Of a stretch of 15,548 bases of DNA, positions 1 to 5,826 are shown piece by piece. The stretch is from Clostridia bacterium. GTDB lineage: Bacteria; Bacillota; Clostridia; Christensenellales; Aristaeellaceae. The stretch spans positions 1-15,548 of the forward strand of contig WRFT01000011.1 in the NCBI GenBank assembly GCA_009776385.1. The letters are read 5' to 3'. Below the pieces are notes generated by a model that saw nothing but the letters and a program-made list of their open reading frames with translations, had not been told where the DNA came from and did no database searches. A program made the position numbers and the translations under genes. Position 1 is the stretch's first letter, and each line of letters starts with the position of its first letter.

Positions 1-829
1 CAAGGTCTTGCGTATTTGCGGTCCGTGTGCCGTTTTGGAAGCTGTGTGCGGCAAGTCCGACGCCTAAATAGGGCAGATGCCGCCAATACCCGCAATTATG
101 GCGGCAGGCGTATCCTTCCTGCGCGAAATTGGATATCTCATACTGCCGAAAACCCGCCCCTTCCAAAATTTCCCGTGCCGCGTCCGCCATGGCCCGCTCC
201 GTATCCTCATCCGGCAGGGCCAGCTTCCCTGTTTGAATATCCCGGCTGAGCGGCGTACCCTCCTCAACGGTAAGGCTGTAACAGCTGATGTGGCGCGCGC
301 CGCTTGCTGCCGCCGCCTCAAAAGAAGCTTTGGCATCCCCCAACGTCTGGCCGGGGATGCCCTGCATTAAATCCAGGCTGATATTGGTAAAACCCGCTTG
401 CCTTAAAAGGCTTAAGGAACGCGCGACGTCCCGGGAGGCATGAGCCCGTCCGAGCGTCTTTAGTAAGCGGTCGCTGAATGACTGCGCCCCTAATGATACG
501 CGGTTGACGCCCAAGGCATAAAGATGGCGCGCCAAGGCTTCGGTTACCGTTCCGGGATTGATTTCGCAGGATATTTCCGCATCCGCGGCGATGGTAAAAT
601 GCGTCCGCATGGCCTTGAATAAACCCGAAAGCTGATCGCGCGATAACAACGAAGGCGTCCCGCCCCCTATATAAACCGTTTCAAACACGCGCCCGGAAAA
701 GGAGGACATCTCCCCGGCAAGCCGCAGAAGATAAGCGTCCCAATCCGCCTGCCTGCCCGGAAAAGAAACGAAATCGCAATAGCGGCACTTGCTGAGGCAA
801 AAGGGGATATGAACATATAAACCGGCCAT
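1..829 (-). CDS. hemW: HemW, radical SAM haem chaperone (5' part, cut by the window edge)
   Basis: Translation of the minus strand from 829 to the left edge gives 276 residues without a stop, beginning MAGLYVHIPFC. Residues 11-18 form the radical SAM cluster motif CxxxCxxC (C11, C15, C18), followed by D-F. HemW has phenylalanine there where true coproporphyrinogen dehydrogenase HemN has a fourth cysteine. Further family marks are the YIGGGTPS glycine-rich stretch, the INPGTV and LDLMQGIPGQT segments, and HNCGYW followed by YLGVGLAAHS near the left edge. HemW binds a 4Fe-4S cluster and haem and is thought to deliver haem to haem proteins; it is often misannotated as oxygen-independent coproporphyrinogen oxidase. 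The ATG is preceded by GGAGGAG at a good distance (833-840). About 100 C-terminal residues lie outside the window. In many Firmicutes hemW directly follows lepA; here a gene on the other strand separates them. Confidence 0.93.
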   Translation of the reverse strand, partial: MAGLYVHIPFCLSKCRYCDFVSFPGRQADWDAYLLRLAGEMSSFSGRVFETVYIGGGTPSLLSRDQLSGLFKAMRTHFTIAADAEISCEINPGTVTEALARHLYALGVNRVSLGAQSFSDRLLKTLGRAHASRDVARSLSLLRQAGFTNISLDLMQGIPGQTLGDAKASFEAAAASGARHISCYSLTVEEGTPLSRDIQTGKLALPDEDTERAMADAAREILEGAGFRQYEISNFAQEGYACRHNCGYWRHLPYLGVGLAAHSFQNGTRTANTQDL

Positions 830-872
830 GCGTCTCCTCCGAAAACAGTATTTAAAAAAAACGCCGAATGAG

Positions 873-878
873 TATAAT
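873..878 (+). promoter_or_regulatory. possible -10 box for the DUF1622 gene
   Basis: TATAAT lies 37 bases before ATG 916, after an A-rich run (852-861). No recognisable -35 box lies 16-18 bases upstream, so this is a weak call. It would place the transcription start downstream of ATG 868 and so supports the later start codon. The hemW promoter must lie in the same 86-base gap on the other strand, but I cannot identify it. Confidence 0.35.
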
Positions 879-915
879 GATACAGAATGAATACAGGCGT
901 CAGGAGGCATCCTCA

Positions 916-1299
916 ATGGAGCAGTTCATCAACACCCTGGAACATGTGGTGGAATACATCGCGCGGATAGGTGTTCCCCTCACGGAAATAGTCGGTATCG
1001 CCATTGTGCTGTCCACGGTCATTCGCGCCATCATAGGCATCACACGGCGCAGCCCGAAAGTACGCCTTCGGCTCGCTTACGGTATACTGCTGGCCCTTGA
1101 GTTTAAACTGGGCGGAGAGGTGCTGCGAACGGTCGTCGCCAGGGATTGGAACGACCTGCTGGTACTGGGTGTCACCATCCTCCTGCGCGCGGCGCTTACC
1201 TTGCTGCTGTATTGGGAAATAAAACATGAGGAACCGCACGCGGCAATGCCCGAAGCCATACGCAAATTGTCAAAGGAAAAACCGCAGGCCGCATCATAA
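916..1299 (+). CDS. DUF1622-family small membrane protein
   Basis: This is a 127-residue hydrophobic protein. I choose ATG 916 because AGGAGG at 902-907 sits eight bases upstream; the in-frame ATG at 868 has no ribosome binding site and lies upstream of a possible -10 box (873-878). Three membrane segments are visible, at about residues 16-42, 52-68 and 78-97, followed by a short charged tail. The stretch LLALEFKLGGEVLRT and the later LLRAALTLLLYWEI resemble DUF1622 proteins, a widespread family of small membrane proteins with no known function. The gene lies on the opposite strand between lepA and hemW: it is divergent from hemW (86 bases between starts) and convergent with lepA (15 bases between stops). 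Family assignment is from memory of the pattern and could be checked with Pfam. Function is unknown. Confidence 0.75.
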   Translation: MEQFINTLEHVVEYIARIGVPLTEIVGIAIVLSTVIRAIIGITRRSPKVRLRLAYGILLALEFKLGGEVLRTVVARDWNDLLVLGVTILLRAALTLLLYWEIKHEEPHAAMPEAIRKLSKEKPQAAS

Positions 1300-1314
1300 A
1301 GACAAGCGGCGGCG

Positions 1315-3123
1315 TCAGTCCATTTTAAGCACCGCCAAAAAGGCTTCGGAGGGCACTTCCACCGAGCCGTAGCGCCGCATGCGTTTCTTTCCTTCTTTTT
1401 GTTTTTCCAACAGCTTTTTCTTGCGCGTGATATCGCCGCCGTAGCATTTAGCCAGAACATCCTTGCGCAGCGCCTTGACGGTTTCCCGCGCGATGACCTT
1501 GCCGCCGATGGCCGCCTGAATGGGAATTTCAAACATCTGGCGCGGAATGGCGTCTTTCAGCTTTTCGGCGATAGACCTGCCGCGGGCATAGGCCTTCTCT
1601 CGAAATACGATAATGGAAAACGCGTCGCAGACCTCGCCGTTTAAAAGAATATCCAATTTTACCAGGTCGCTGGGTTTATAACCGTTCACCTCATAATCGA
1701 AGGAGGCGTAGCCCTTTGAACGGCTTTTGAGCTGATCGAAGAAATCATAGATGATTTCGTTAAGCGGAATGTCATACGACAGCCGCATGCGGCTGCCCTC
1801 CACCTGCATATCCAAAAAGACACCGCGTTTTTCCTGACATAAATCCATAATGGCGCCCACGGAATCTTTCGGCGAATAGATCGTCGCGCGGACGAAGGGT
1901 TCATCCATTCTTTCAATTTCCCCGGCGGCGGGCAGGTTGGTCGGGTTGTCAATTTGAAGATTCTCGCCGTCTGTTTTAATAACATGGTAAACCACGCTCG
2001 GCGCGGTGGTCACCAGGTCCAGGTCGAACTCGCGTTCCAGCCGCATTTGAATAATTTCCATATGCAGCAAGCCCAAAAATCCGCAGCGGAACCCGTAACC
2101 CAGGGCGCCGGAGGTTTCCGGCTCAAAGGAGATGGCCGCGTCGTTCATGCGCAGCTTATCCAGCGCGTCCCGCAGCGCACCATAGTCCGCGCCGTCGGCG
2201 GGATAGACACCGCAAAACACCATGGGCGTCGCCTTGCGGTATCCGGGAAGCGGCTCTTTAGCGGGCCGGGCCGCGTCGGTGATGGTATCGCCCACGCGCG
2301 TATCCCGCACATCCTTGATGGACGCGGCGACATACCCCACATCGCCCGCCCTTAGTGATTCACGCGGCGCGTAGCCGGGCTGGAAAACACCGACTTCCAC
2401 CACGTCAAACTCGCCGCCGCCAGCCATCAGGCGCATACGCGTACCCGCCGTAATGACACCGTCCATCACGCGCACAAAGCAGATAGCGCCCCGGTAATTA
2501 TCGTAACAGGCGTCAAAGACAAGCGCCCGCAAGGGACTGTCCTCACGGCCGGAGGGCGGCGGAATGCGCTTGACAACCGCTTCTAAAACATTGTCTATGC
2601 CCTCTCCGGTCTTGGCGGATATCAGCGGGGCGTCCGCCGCGTCCAGGCCAATGACATCTTCTATTTCATGCCGCACACGCTCCGGTTCGGCGCTGATCAA
2701 GTCTATTTTGTTAATTACCGGCAGCGTTTCCAGGTTGTGGTCCAATGCCATGTAGACATTGGCCAGCGTCTGGGCCTCAATGCCCTGCGTGGCGTCCACA
2801 ACCAGCAGCGCGCCTTCGCAGGCCGCCAACGCGCGGCTGACCTCATACGTAAAATCCACATGCCCGGGCGTATCAATCAGGTTGAGGGTATACTCCCGCC
2901 CGTCCTGCGCCTTGTATTGCATATGCACGGCCTTGCTTTTGATGGTGATGCCGCGCTCCCGCTCCAGCTCCATGCTGTCCAAAATTTGATCGACCATCTC
3001 ACGCCGCTCAAATACGCCCGTTTTTTCTAAAATGCGGTCGGCCAGCGTGGATTTACCGTGATCGATATGGGCGATAATACAAAAATTTCGTACCCGTTCC
3101 AGCCTGTCGTCCAAAAAGCCCAC
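1315..3123 (-). CDS. lepA: Elongation factor 4 (LepA), ribosome back-translocase GTPase
   Basis: A complete 602-residue LepA, of normal family length. The GTPase motifs are all present: AHIDHGKST (18-26, P-loop), RGIT (57-60), DTPGH (84-88), NKID (138-141) and SAK (169-171). The C-terminal region carries the LepA signatures LGFLGLLHMEI-like (GFLGLLHME) and SYDIPLNEI, and the basic end with RRYGSVEVP. EF4 acts on stalled ribosomes and influences translation or assembly under stress; it is soluble and binds the ribosome. The start is GTG at 3123-3121 (MGFLDDRLERVRNF). Only a weak GTGAG precedes it, but a good promoter sits just upstream (3147-3175), giving a leader of under 20 bases. It converges with the DUF1622 gene; the two stops are 15 bases apart, with no clear terminator between them. 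Confidence 0.98.
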   Translation of the reverse strand: MGFLDDRLERVRNFCIIAHIDHGKSTLADRILEKTGVFERREMVDQILDSMELERERGITIKSKAVHMQYKAQDGREYTLNLIDTPGHVDFTYEVSRALAACEGALLVVDATQGIEAQTLANVYMALDHNLETLPVINKIDLISAEPERVRHEIEDVIGLDAADAPLISAKTGEGIDNVLEAVVKRIPPPSGREDSPLRALVFDACYDNYRGAICFVRVMDGVITAGTRMRLMAGGGEFDVVEVGVFQPGYAPRESLRAGDVGYVAASIKDVRDTRVGDTITDAARPAKEPLPGYRKATPMVFCGVYPADGADYGALRDALDKLRMNDAAISFEPETSGALGYGFRCGFLGLLHMEIIQMRLEREFDLDLVTTAPSVVYHVIKTDGENLQIDNPTNLPAAGEIERMDEPFVRATIYSPKDSVGAIMDLCQEKRGVFLDMQVEGSRMRLSYDIPLNEIIYDFFDQLKSRSKGYASFDYEVNGYKPSDLVKLDILLNGEVCDAFSIIVFREKAYARGRSIAEKLKDAIPRQMFEIPIQAAIGGKVIARETVKALRKDVLAKCYGGDITRKKKLLEKQKEGKKRMRRYGSVEVPSEAFLAVLKMD

Positions 3124-3146
3124 CTCACGCGTTGAATCTATGTCCC

Positions 3147-3175
3147 ATCATAGCGAATTTATAGGTTGAATGCAA
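3147..3175 (-). promoter_or_regulatory. sigma-A promoter of lepA
   Basis: On the minus strand TTGCAT (3175-3170) and TATGAT (3152-3147) are separated by exactly 17 bases, a good match to the housekeeping consensus. The predicted transcription start is near 3140, about 17 bases before the GTG start, so the leader is very short. Confidence 0.7.
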
Positions 3176-3210
3176 GACGAGGAAGATAACAAGGCGCCAT
3201 TGACGGATGG

Positions 3211-3242
3211 TTGAGATGTTCCGCGTAAGCGGATAATCTCAA
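3211..3242. repeat. isolated 32-base hairpin with a GNRA-type loop
   Basis: TTGAGAT (3211-3217) pairs perfectly with ATCTCAA (3236-3242). TCCGC (3220-3224) pairs with GCGGA (3229-3233) around a GTAA tetraloop, and a two-by-two internal loop separates the stems. No T-run follows on either strand, so it does not look like an ordinary terminator. GTAA is a GNRA loop only if the plus strand is transcribed. Its role is unknown. Confidence 0.6.
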
Positions 3243-3283
3243 ACCGTATACGTTGCTTAATAATCCGCCCTTCCTCCTCCGCA

Positions 3284-3319
3284 CGTCTTTGCGAGCCGCC
3301 ATAGGCGGCGCGGCAATCC
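3284..3319 (+). repeat. palindromic intergenic repeat, copy A
   Basis: The element begins CGTCTTTGCGAG and ends CGCGGCAATCC. The inner stem is GCCGCC-ATA-GGCGGC (3295-3309) and the outer stem TTGC/GCAA. It is flanked by GCA, so that GCACGTCTT is shared with the inverted copy B. The family resembles REP/BIME-like palindromes found between genes in many bacterial genomes. Confidence 0.75.
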
Positions 3320-3380
3320 GGGGTTCCTTACCTTATCATGATAGTCTGTAAGAAAACCGTTTATATAAATGTCAAAATCT

Positions 3381-3415
3381 GGATCGCCACGCCACTCACG
3401 CGGCTCGCGAAGACG
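3381..3415 (-). repeat. palindromic intergenic repeat, copy B (inverted)
   Basis: Read on the minus strand it begins CGTCTTCGCGAG and ends GTGGCGATCC. The inner stem is GCCGC-GTGA-GTGGC with one G-T wobble, and the outer stem TCGC/GCGA. Together with copy A it bounds 3282-3418 as an inverted pair. Confidence 0.7.
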
Positions 3416-3441
3416 TGCGCTATAGTGTCTGTATTGTTCAT

Positions 3442-3481
3442 CAGTGTTTTACCCTTGGTTCTCAATGTTTTACCCTTGGTT
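3442..3481 (+). repeat. 21-bp tandem duplication
   Basis: The 16-mer TGTTTTACCCTTGGTT occurs at 3445-3460 and again at 3466-3481, with neighbouring bases (CAG/CAA before it) also similar. The period is 21 bp. It sits directly before repeat copy C. Confidence 0.85.
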
Positions 3482-3517
3482 CGTCTTCGCGAGTCACCGA
3501 AAGTGACGCGGCGGTCC
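3482..3517 (+). repeat. palindromic intergenic repeat, copy C
   Basis: It begins CGTCTTCGCGAG and ends CGCGGCGGTCC. The inner stem GTCAC/GTGAC encloses CGAAA, and it differs from copy E at two positions. The bases after it (GTTCCTTACC, then TTATCA) are also found after copy A, so the duplicated segment extends past the core. Confidence 0.75.
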
Positions 3518-3642
3518 AGCGTTCCTTACCCGTTATCACTACCCCCTACCTCTCTCCCTCCGTCCTTTTCACGTCCTTCGCGTATTTCGCGGTTAGATCG
3601 TCCCTTCCCCAACGAAGATGGTGCGGCGACCCAGAGGTTTTT

Positions 3643-3671
3643 CCGGATTGCTTCGCTTCGCTCGCAAAGAC
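3643..3671 (-). repeat. palindromic intergenic repeat, copy D (inverted, shorter variant)
   Basis: Read on the minus strand it is GTCTTTGCGAG, then GAAGC-type repeats, ending GCAATCCGG. The outer stem TTGC/GCAA is kept but the inner part is a short GCGAAGCGAAGC run instead of the longer stem. When translated in reverse it gives the CERSEAI-like peptide often seen in spurious gene calls. Confidence 0.65.
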
Positions 3672-3692
3672 TGGATCCGATGATACTCACTC

Positions 3693-3728
3693 CGTCTTCG
3701 CGAGTCACCGAAGGTGACGCGGCGATCC
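3693..3728 (+). repeat. palindromic intergenic repeat, copy E
   Basis: This copy has the clearest fold: inner stem GTCACC-GAA-GGTGAC (3704-3718, six pairs) and outer stem TCGC (3698-3701) with GCGA (3722-3725). It abuts the heptamer array, whose first bases overlap its last two. Confidence 0.75.
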
Positions 3729-3789
3729 ATTCTCCATTCTCCATTCTCCACTCTCCACTCTCCACTCTCCACTCTCCACTCCCCATTCT
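3727..3789 (+). repeat. heptanucleotide tandem array (nine units)
   Basis: Nine consecutive 7-base units read CCATTCT x3, CCACTCT x4, CCACTCC, CCATTCT. The last unit ends four bases before the -35 box of the next promoter. Such arrays change length by slippage; seven is not a multiple of three, but this one is non-coding. The minus-strand reading gives a GEWRVES-like repeat peptide that is not a real protein. Confidence 0.9.
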
Positions 3790-3793
3790 CCTT

Positions 3794-3822
3794 TTGACAT
3801 CCGCCGCCGCCGCGGGTAGAAT
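3794..3822 (+). promoter_or_regulatory. sigma-A promoter of the CofE-like gene
   Basis: TTGACA (3794-3799), 17 bases, then TAGAAT (3817-3822): a perfect -35 and a five-of-six -10. The start of transcription would be near 3829, about 30 bases before ATG 3860, with the ribosome binding site at 3843-3850 in between. Confidence 0.8.
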
Positions 3823-3859
3823 AAACTCGCGTTCACCGCCGAGGGGGAGGGTTCATTTT

Positions 3860-4603
3860 ATGGGCATCATCGCTTCCAGAAACAGCGAGTCCGCGCGCGC
3901 GGAGACAAACGGCGTCGTCTACTATGACCGCGGGCCGCTTACAGGCGCGGACGGAAGGGGCTACCAAAGATGGGCCATCCAAACGCATTTTGTGGGCCGC
4001 GGTGAGGACCAGGCGGAACTGGTTCGCCGCTATGTGCTGCCGCTCTACCGGCAGGGCGACATGCTCGCCTTCGGCGCGAAGGTCATGTGCATGTGCGTGG
4101 AGTCCGTCAGGACGCGCGACCAGGTGCATCCGGGCTTTTTCGCCAATCTGCTGTGGCGCTTCGCGGGCATTAACGTGACGGGCGTGGGCATGCACGAGCC
4201 GTATAAGCTGCAGTTGGTGATAGACATTTGCGGCCTGCCGAGGGTGCTGCTGGCGGCGTTCTGTTCGGCTGTGACCAGGCCATTGGGCATACGCGGCGTC
4301 TTTTATAAGATATGCGGCAAGGGCGTGGGCGGCATCGACGGGTTCTATTTCCGTTCCAGTTTTGAAATATACCGGCAGCTTGCGCTGATAAACCCCGACG
4401 ACCCGGACGGGCTGTGCCGCAAGCTTTTTGAGGACACGGGCGTCCCGGTGGTGCTGATGGATTCTAACGACCTGCAGCGGGATCAGCTCGGCAAGTCTCC
4501 CGGCTTCCCCCTGACGGACGCGCAAATACAAGACGCCCTGCGCGACAACCCCGCGGGGCAGGGCGACGAACTGACCCCGCTGATACTCATCAGGCCGCTT
4601 TAA
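3860..4603 (+). CDS. CofE-like F420-0:gamma-glutamyl ligase family protein
   Basis: A 247-residue protein from ATG 3860, which follows GGGGGAGG (3843-3850) at nine bases and a strong promoter. The frame stays open upstream to 3338, but that part only translates repeats and is rejected. Residues 38-60 (WAIQTHFV, then GEDQAELVRRYVLPLY) and the C-terminal DNPAGQGDELTP (229-240) recall the N-terminal and closing segments of the coenzyme F420-0:L-glutamate ligase (CofE/FbiB) family, as in the clostridial homologues. CofE adds glutamates to coenzyme F420 using GTP. Most Clostridia do not make F420, so the true substrate of this branch is unknown. A central hydrophobic stretch (about residues 125-150) may be buried core. 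Its stop overlaps the stop of the convergent araC-type gene by four bases. Confidence 0.7.
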   Translation: MGIIASRNSESARAETNGVVYYDRGPLTGADGRGYQRWAIQTHFVGRGEDQAELVRRYVLPLYRQGDMLAFGAKVMCMCVESVRTRDQVHPGFFANLLWRFAGINVTGVGMHEPYKLQLVIDICGLPRVLLAAFCSAVTRPLGIRGVFYKICGKGVGGIDGFYFRSSFEIYRQLALINPDDPDGLCRKLFEDTGVPVVLMDSNDLQRDQLGKSPGFPLTDAQIQDALRDNPAGQGDELTPLILIRPL

Positions 4604-5472
4604 CGCTTAATATGTTCACGCTGATTATTTAGCTGCATTTGGCGATAGATGCGCGGCGAGTAGCCCGTATACTTTTTGAAGGTGTTGCTAAAGCGCTGGA
4701 GGTCATCGTACCCCACCAGTTGGCTTATTTCAGAGATTGAATGGCGCGTACCCGAAAGCATTTCTTGGGCTTTAAAGATTCGAAGCGTGGTTAGATAGTT
4801 CATCGGCGTAAACCCGGTACTTTTCTTAAACGAATGGGATAAATAATACATACTCACAAAAGAGTTGGCAGCGATATCGGCTAATCGGATATTCTGCCTG
4901 TAATGAGCTTGAATGTATTGCCGTGATCGTATGACGTGTTGGTGGCGTAGGTTGGAATTAAGTTTTTCGCTGTTCTGATTGACAAATTGTACCAGATAGG
5001 ATTGAAACTCGAGACTTAGCGCTTTTACACGTACGGCATATGCAAATTCCATCCGCTTATACTCCTCCAGAATGCGATCTGTCAACCGGTTAAACGCTTC
5101 CGTTAACCAGCAGGAGGATATGCAGGTATATAACGGATCATCAATGGGCCAAAATTCCATGAAATCCATGTCGCTTGTGTTGACAATGGACAACACTTTC
5201 ATGGCCAGTCTTTTTCCGGTATCGGGCTTCTCCACATGCCCGACGTTAGGCGGGTACACAAGCAAGTCGCCGATACGGGCGCGGCATTGAATTTGTCCTG
5301 CCAGGATTTCACCTTCTCCATCCGTGATATAAATAAACTCCCAAAAATCGTGCATATGATACTTAAACTCATGCGAGGGGAGCGCTTCGTTTGTACCTGC
5401 CCAAACGACTTCGGAGCGGTAAATAGATTGATGCTCGTGATCTGCTTCTACAAGCGGAGGCATACGGCTCAT
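4600..5472 (-). CDS. AraC-family transcriptional regulator with cupin sensor domain
   Basis: A 290-residue protein. The N-terminal part is a cupin-like sugar-sensing domain: HMHDFWEF (39-46) and YPPNVGH (73-79) are the typical cupin strand motifs. The C-terminal residues 187-278 form the double helix-turn-helix of AraC/XylS proteins, with IRLADIAANSFVS and YLSHSFKKSTGFTP in the first half and ISEISQLVGYDD, FSNTFKKYTGYSP in the second. The start is ATG 5472, with AAGGTGG about nine bases upstream; a second ATG at codon 4 lacks a site. It is divergent from the sugar transport operon across 354 bases, which is the usual place for a local activator, so it very likely controls that operon in response to an imported sugar. 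Which sugar is not visible. Its 3' end overlaps the convergent CofE-like gene by four bases. Confidence 0.92.
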   Translation of the reverse strand: MSRMPPLVEADHEHQSIYRSEVVWAGTNEALPSHEFKYHMHDFWEFIYITDGEGEILAGQIQCRARIGDLLVYPPNVGHVEKPDTGKRLAMKVLSIVNTSDMDFMEFWPIDDPLYTCISSCWLTEAFNRLTDRILEEYKRMEFAYAVRVKALSLEFQSYLVQFVNQNSEKLNSNLRHQHVIRSRQYIQAHYRQNIRLADIAANSFVSMYYLSHSFKKSTGFTPMNYLTTLRIFKAQEMLSGTRHSISEISQLVGYDDLQRFSNTFKKYTGYSPRIYRQMQLNNQREHIKR

Positions 5473-5492
5473 TATTCAACACCACCTTATCC

Positions 5493-5520
5493 AAACATCG
5501 TACTAAAAAGACTGATGTTT
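5493..5520 (-). promoter_or_regulatory. hairpin in the leader of the AraC-type mRNA
   Basis: AAACATC (5493-5499) and GATGTTT (5514-5520) are a perfect seven-base inverted repeat with a 14-base loop. On the minus strand it lies just upstream of the ribosome binding site of the regulator and could affect its translation or serve as a protein site. Confidence 0.4.
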
Positions 5521-5534
5521 TAGGGCTCATCCCA

Positions 5535-5543
5535 ATCATACCA
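5535..5543 (-). promoter_or_regulatory. possible extended -10 promoter of the AraC-type gene
   Basis: On the minus strand TGG-TATGAT fits an extended -10 element. The -35 position is poor (TTATAT). Transcription would start near 5528, giving a leader of about 55 bases that contains the 5493-5520 hairpin. Confidence 0.35.
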
Positions 5544-5660
5544 CGTGTTGAGCAATAATATAAGTGTACCGAAAAGTCCGGAAAAACTTGGAATTTCCTT
5601 CATTTAGCAAAATTCACTCAAGCCATATCGAGTTTTTTTAACCCTTATACAGCAATTTTC

Positions 5661-5714
5661 ACCAAGTATAAAGCAAAAAATACCAAGCCCAATCATCATC
5701 TTTTTATGCATAAT
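5661..5714 (+). promoter_or_regulatory. candidate AraC-type operator and activator-dependent promoter
   Basis: Two direct ACCAAG half-sites start at 5661 and 5682, 21 bp apart, which is two helical turns and the spacing used by AraC-family dimers. The second overlaps the place where a -35 box would be (5686-5691, no consensus) for the CATAAT -10 at 5709-5714. This is the layout expected for a promoter that needs the activator. The assignment is inference from spacing and context. Confidence 0.45.
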
Positions 5715-5826
5715 AAAGGCGATAAAGTCAAGTTCGTTTCATTGAAAAAAGGAAGGCGTTTTCAAGCACGCAATCATCCGTTTCAAGTTCCGCTAAGTAA
5801 CCCATAAGTCAGCGAGGTAGCAACGA

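Larger units (their letters stand above)
3124..3859. other. Repeat-rich intergenic region between lepA and the CofE-like gene
   Basis: This 736-base stretch has no credible gene. From left to right it holds the lepA promoter (3147-3175), a strong isolated hairpin (3211-3242), five palindromic repeat copies in alternating orientation (3284-3728), a 21-bp tandem duplication (3442-3481), a nine-unit heptamer array (3727-3789) and the promoter and ribosome binding site of the CofE-like gene (3794-3850). Both strands can be read through in places, but the peptides are low complexity or repeat translations. The region looks like a site where mobile or slippage-generated sequence has accumulated. 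Confidence 0.8.
5473..5826. promoter_or_regulatory. Divergent control region between the AraC regulator and the transport operon
   Basis: This A/T-rich stretch has no gene. It holds a hairpin in the regulator leader (5493-5520), a possible extended -10 for the regulator (5535-5543, minus strand), an inverted CTTGGAATTT (5587-5596), direct ACCAAG repeats (5661-5666 and 5682-5687), and a possible -10 (CATAAT, 5709-5714) for the transport genes. Two TCAAGTTC octamers (5728-5735, 5783-5790) lie in the probable leader of the transport mRNA. Confidence 0.65.

Noticed and set aside
868..915. Earlier ATG for the DUF1622 gene
   Set aside because: No ribosome binding site precedes it and it lies upstream of the possible -10 box; ATG 916 has AGGAGG at eight bases.
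1288..1310. GCCGC/GCGGC inverted repeat at the lepA and DUF1622 convergent ends, as a terminator
   Set aside because: Only five pairs around a 13-base loop, overlapping the DUF1622 coding end and without a T-run.
3526..3786. Minus-strand reading frame with a GEWRVES-like repeat and a CERSEAI-like motif
   Set aside because: Both parts are direct translations of the heptamer array and repeat copy D, a well-known source of false gene calls.
3727..3789. CRISPR-like repeat
   Set aside because: Seven-base units without spacers form a simple tandem array; no cas gene is present.
3338..3859. N-terminal extension of the CofE-like reading frame by 174 codons
   Set aside because: It is a translation of palindromic repeats, the 21-bp duplication and the heptamer array. 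A good ribosome binding site and promoter point to ATG 3860.
3833..4531. Long minus-strand reading frame opposite the CofE-like gene
   Set aside because: Antisense shadow of a gene with a good promoter and ribosome binding site; rich in H, R and A with no motif.
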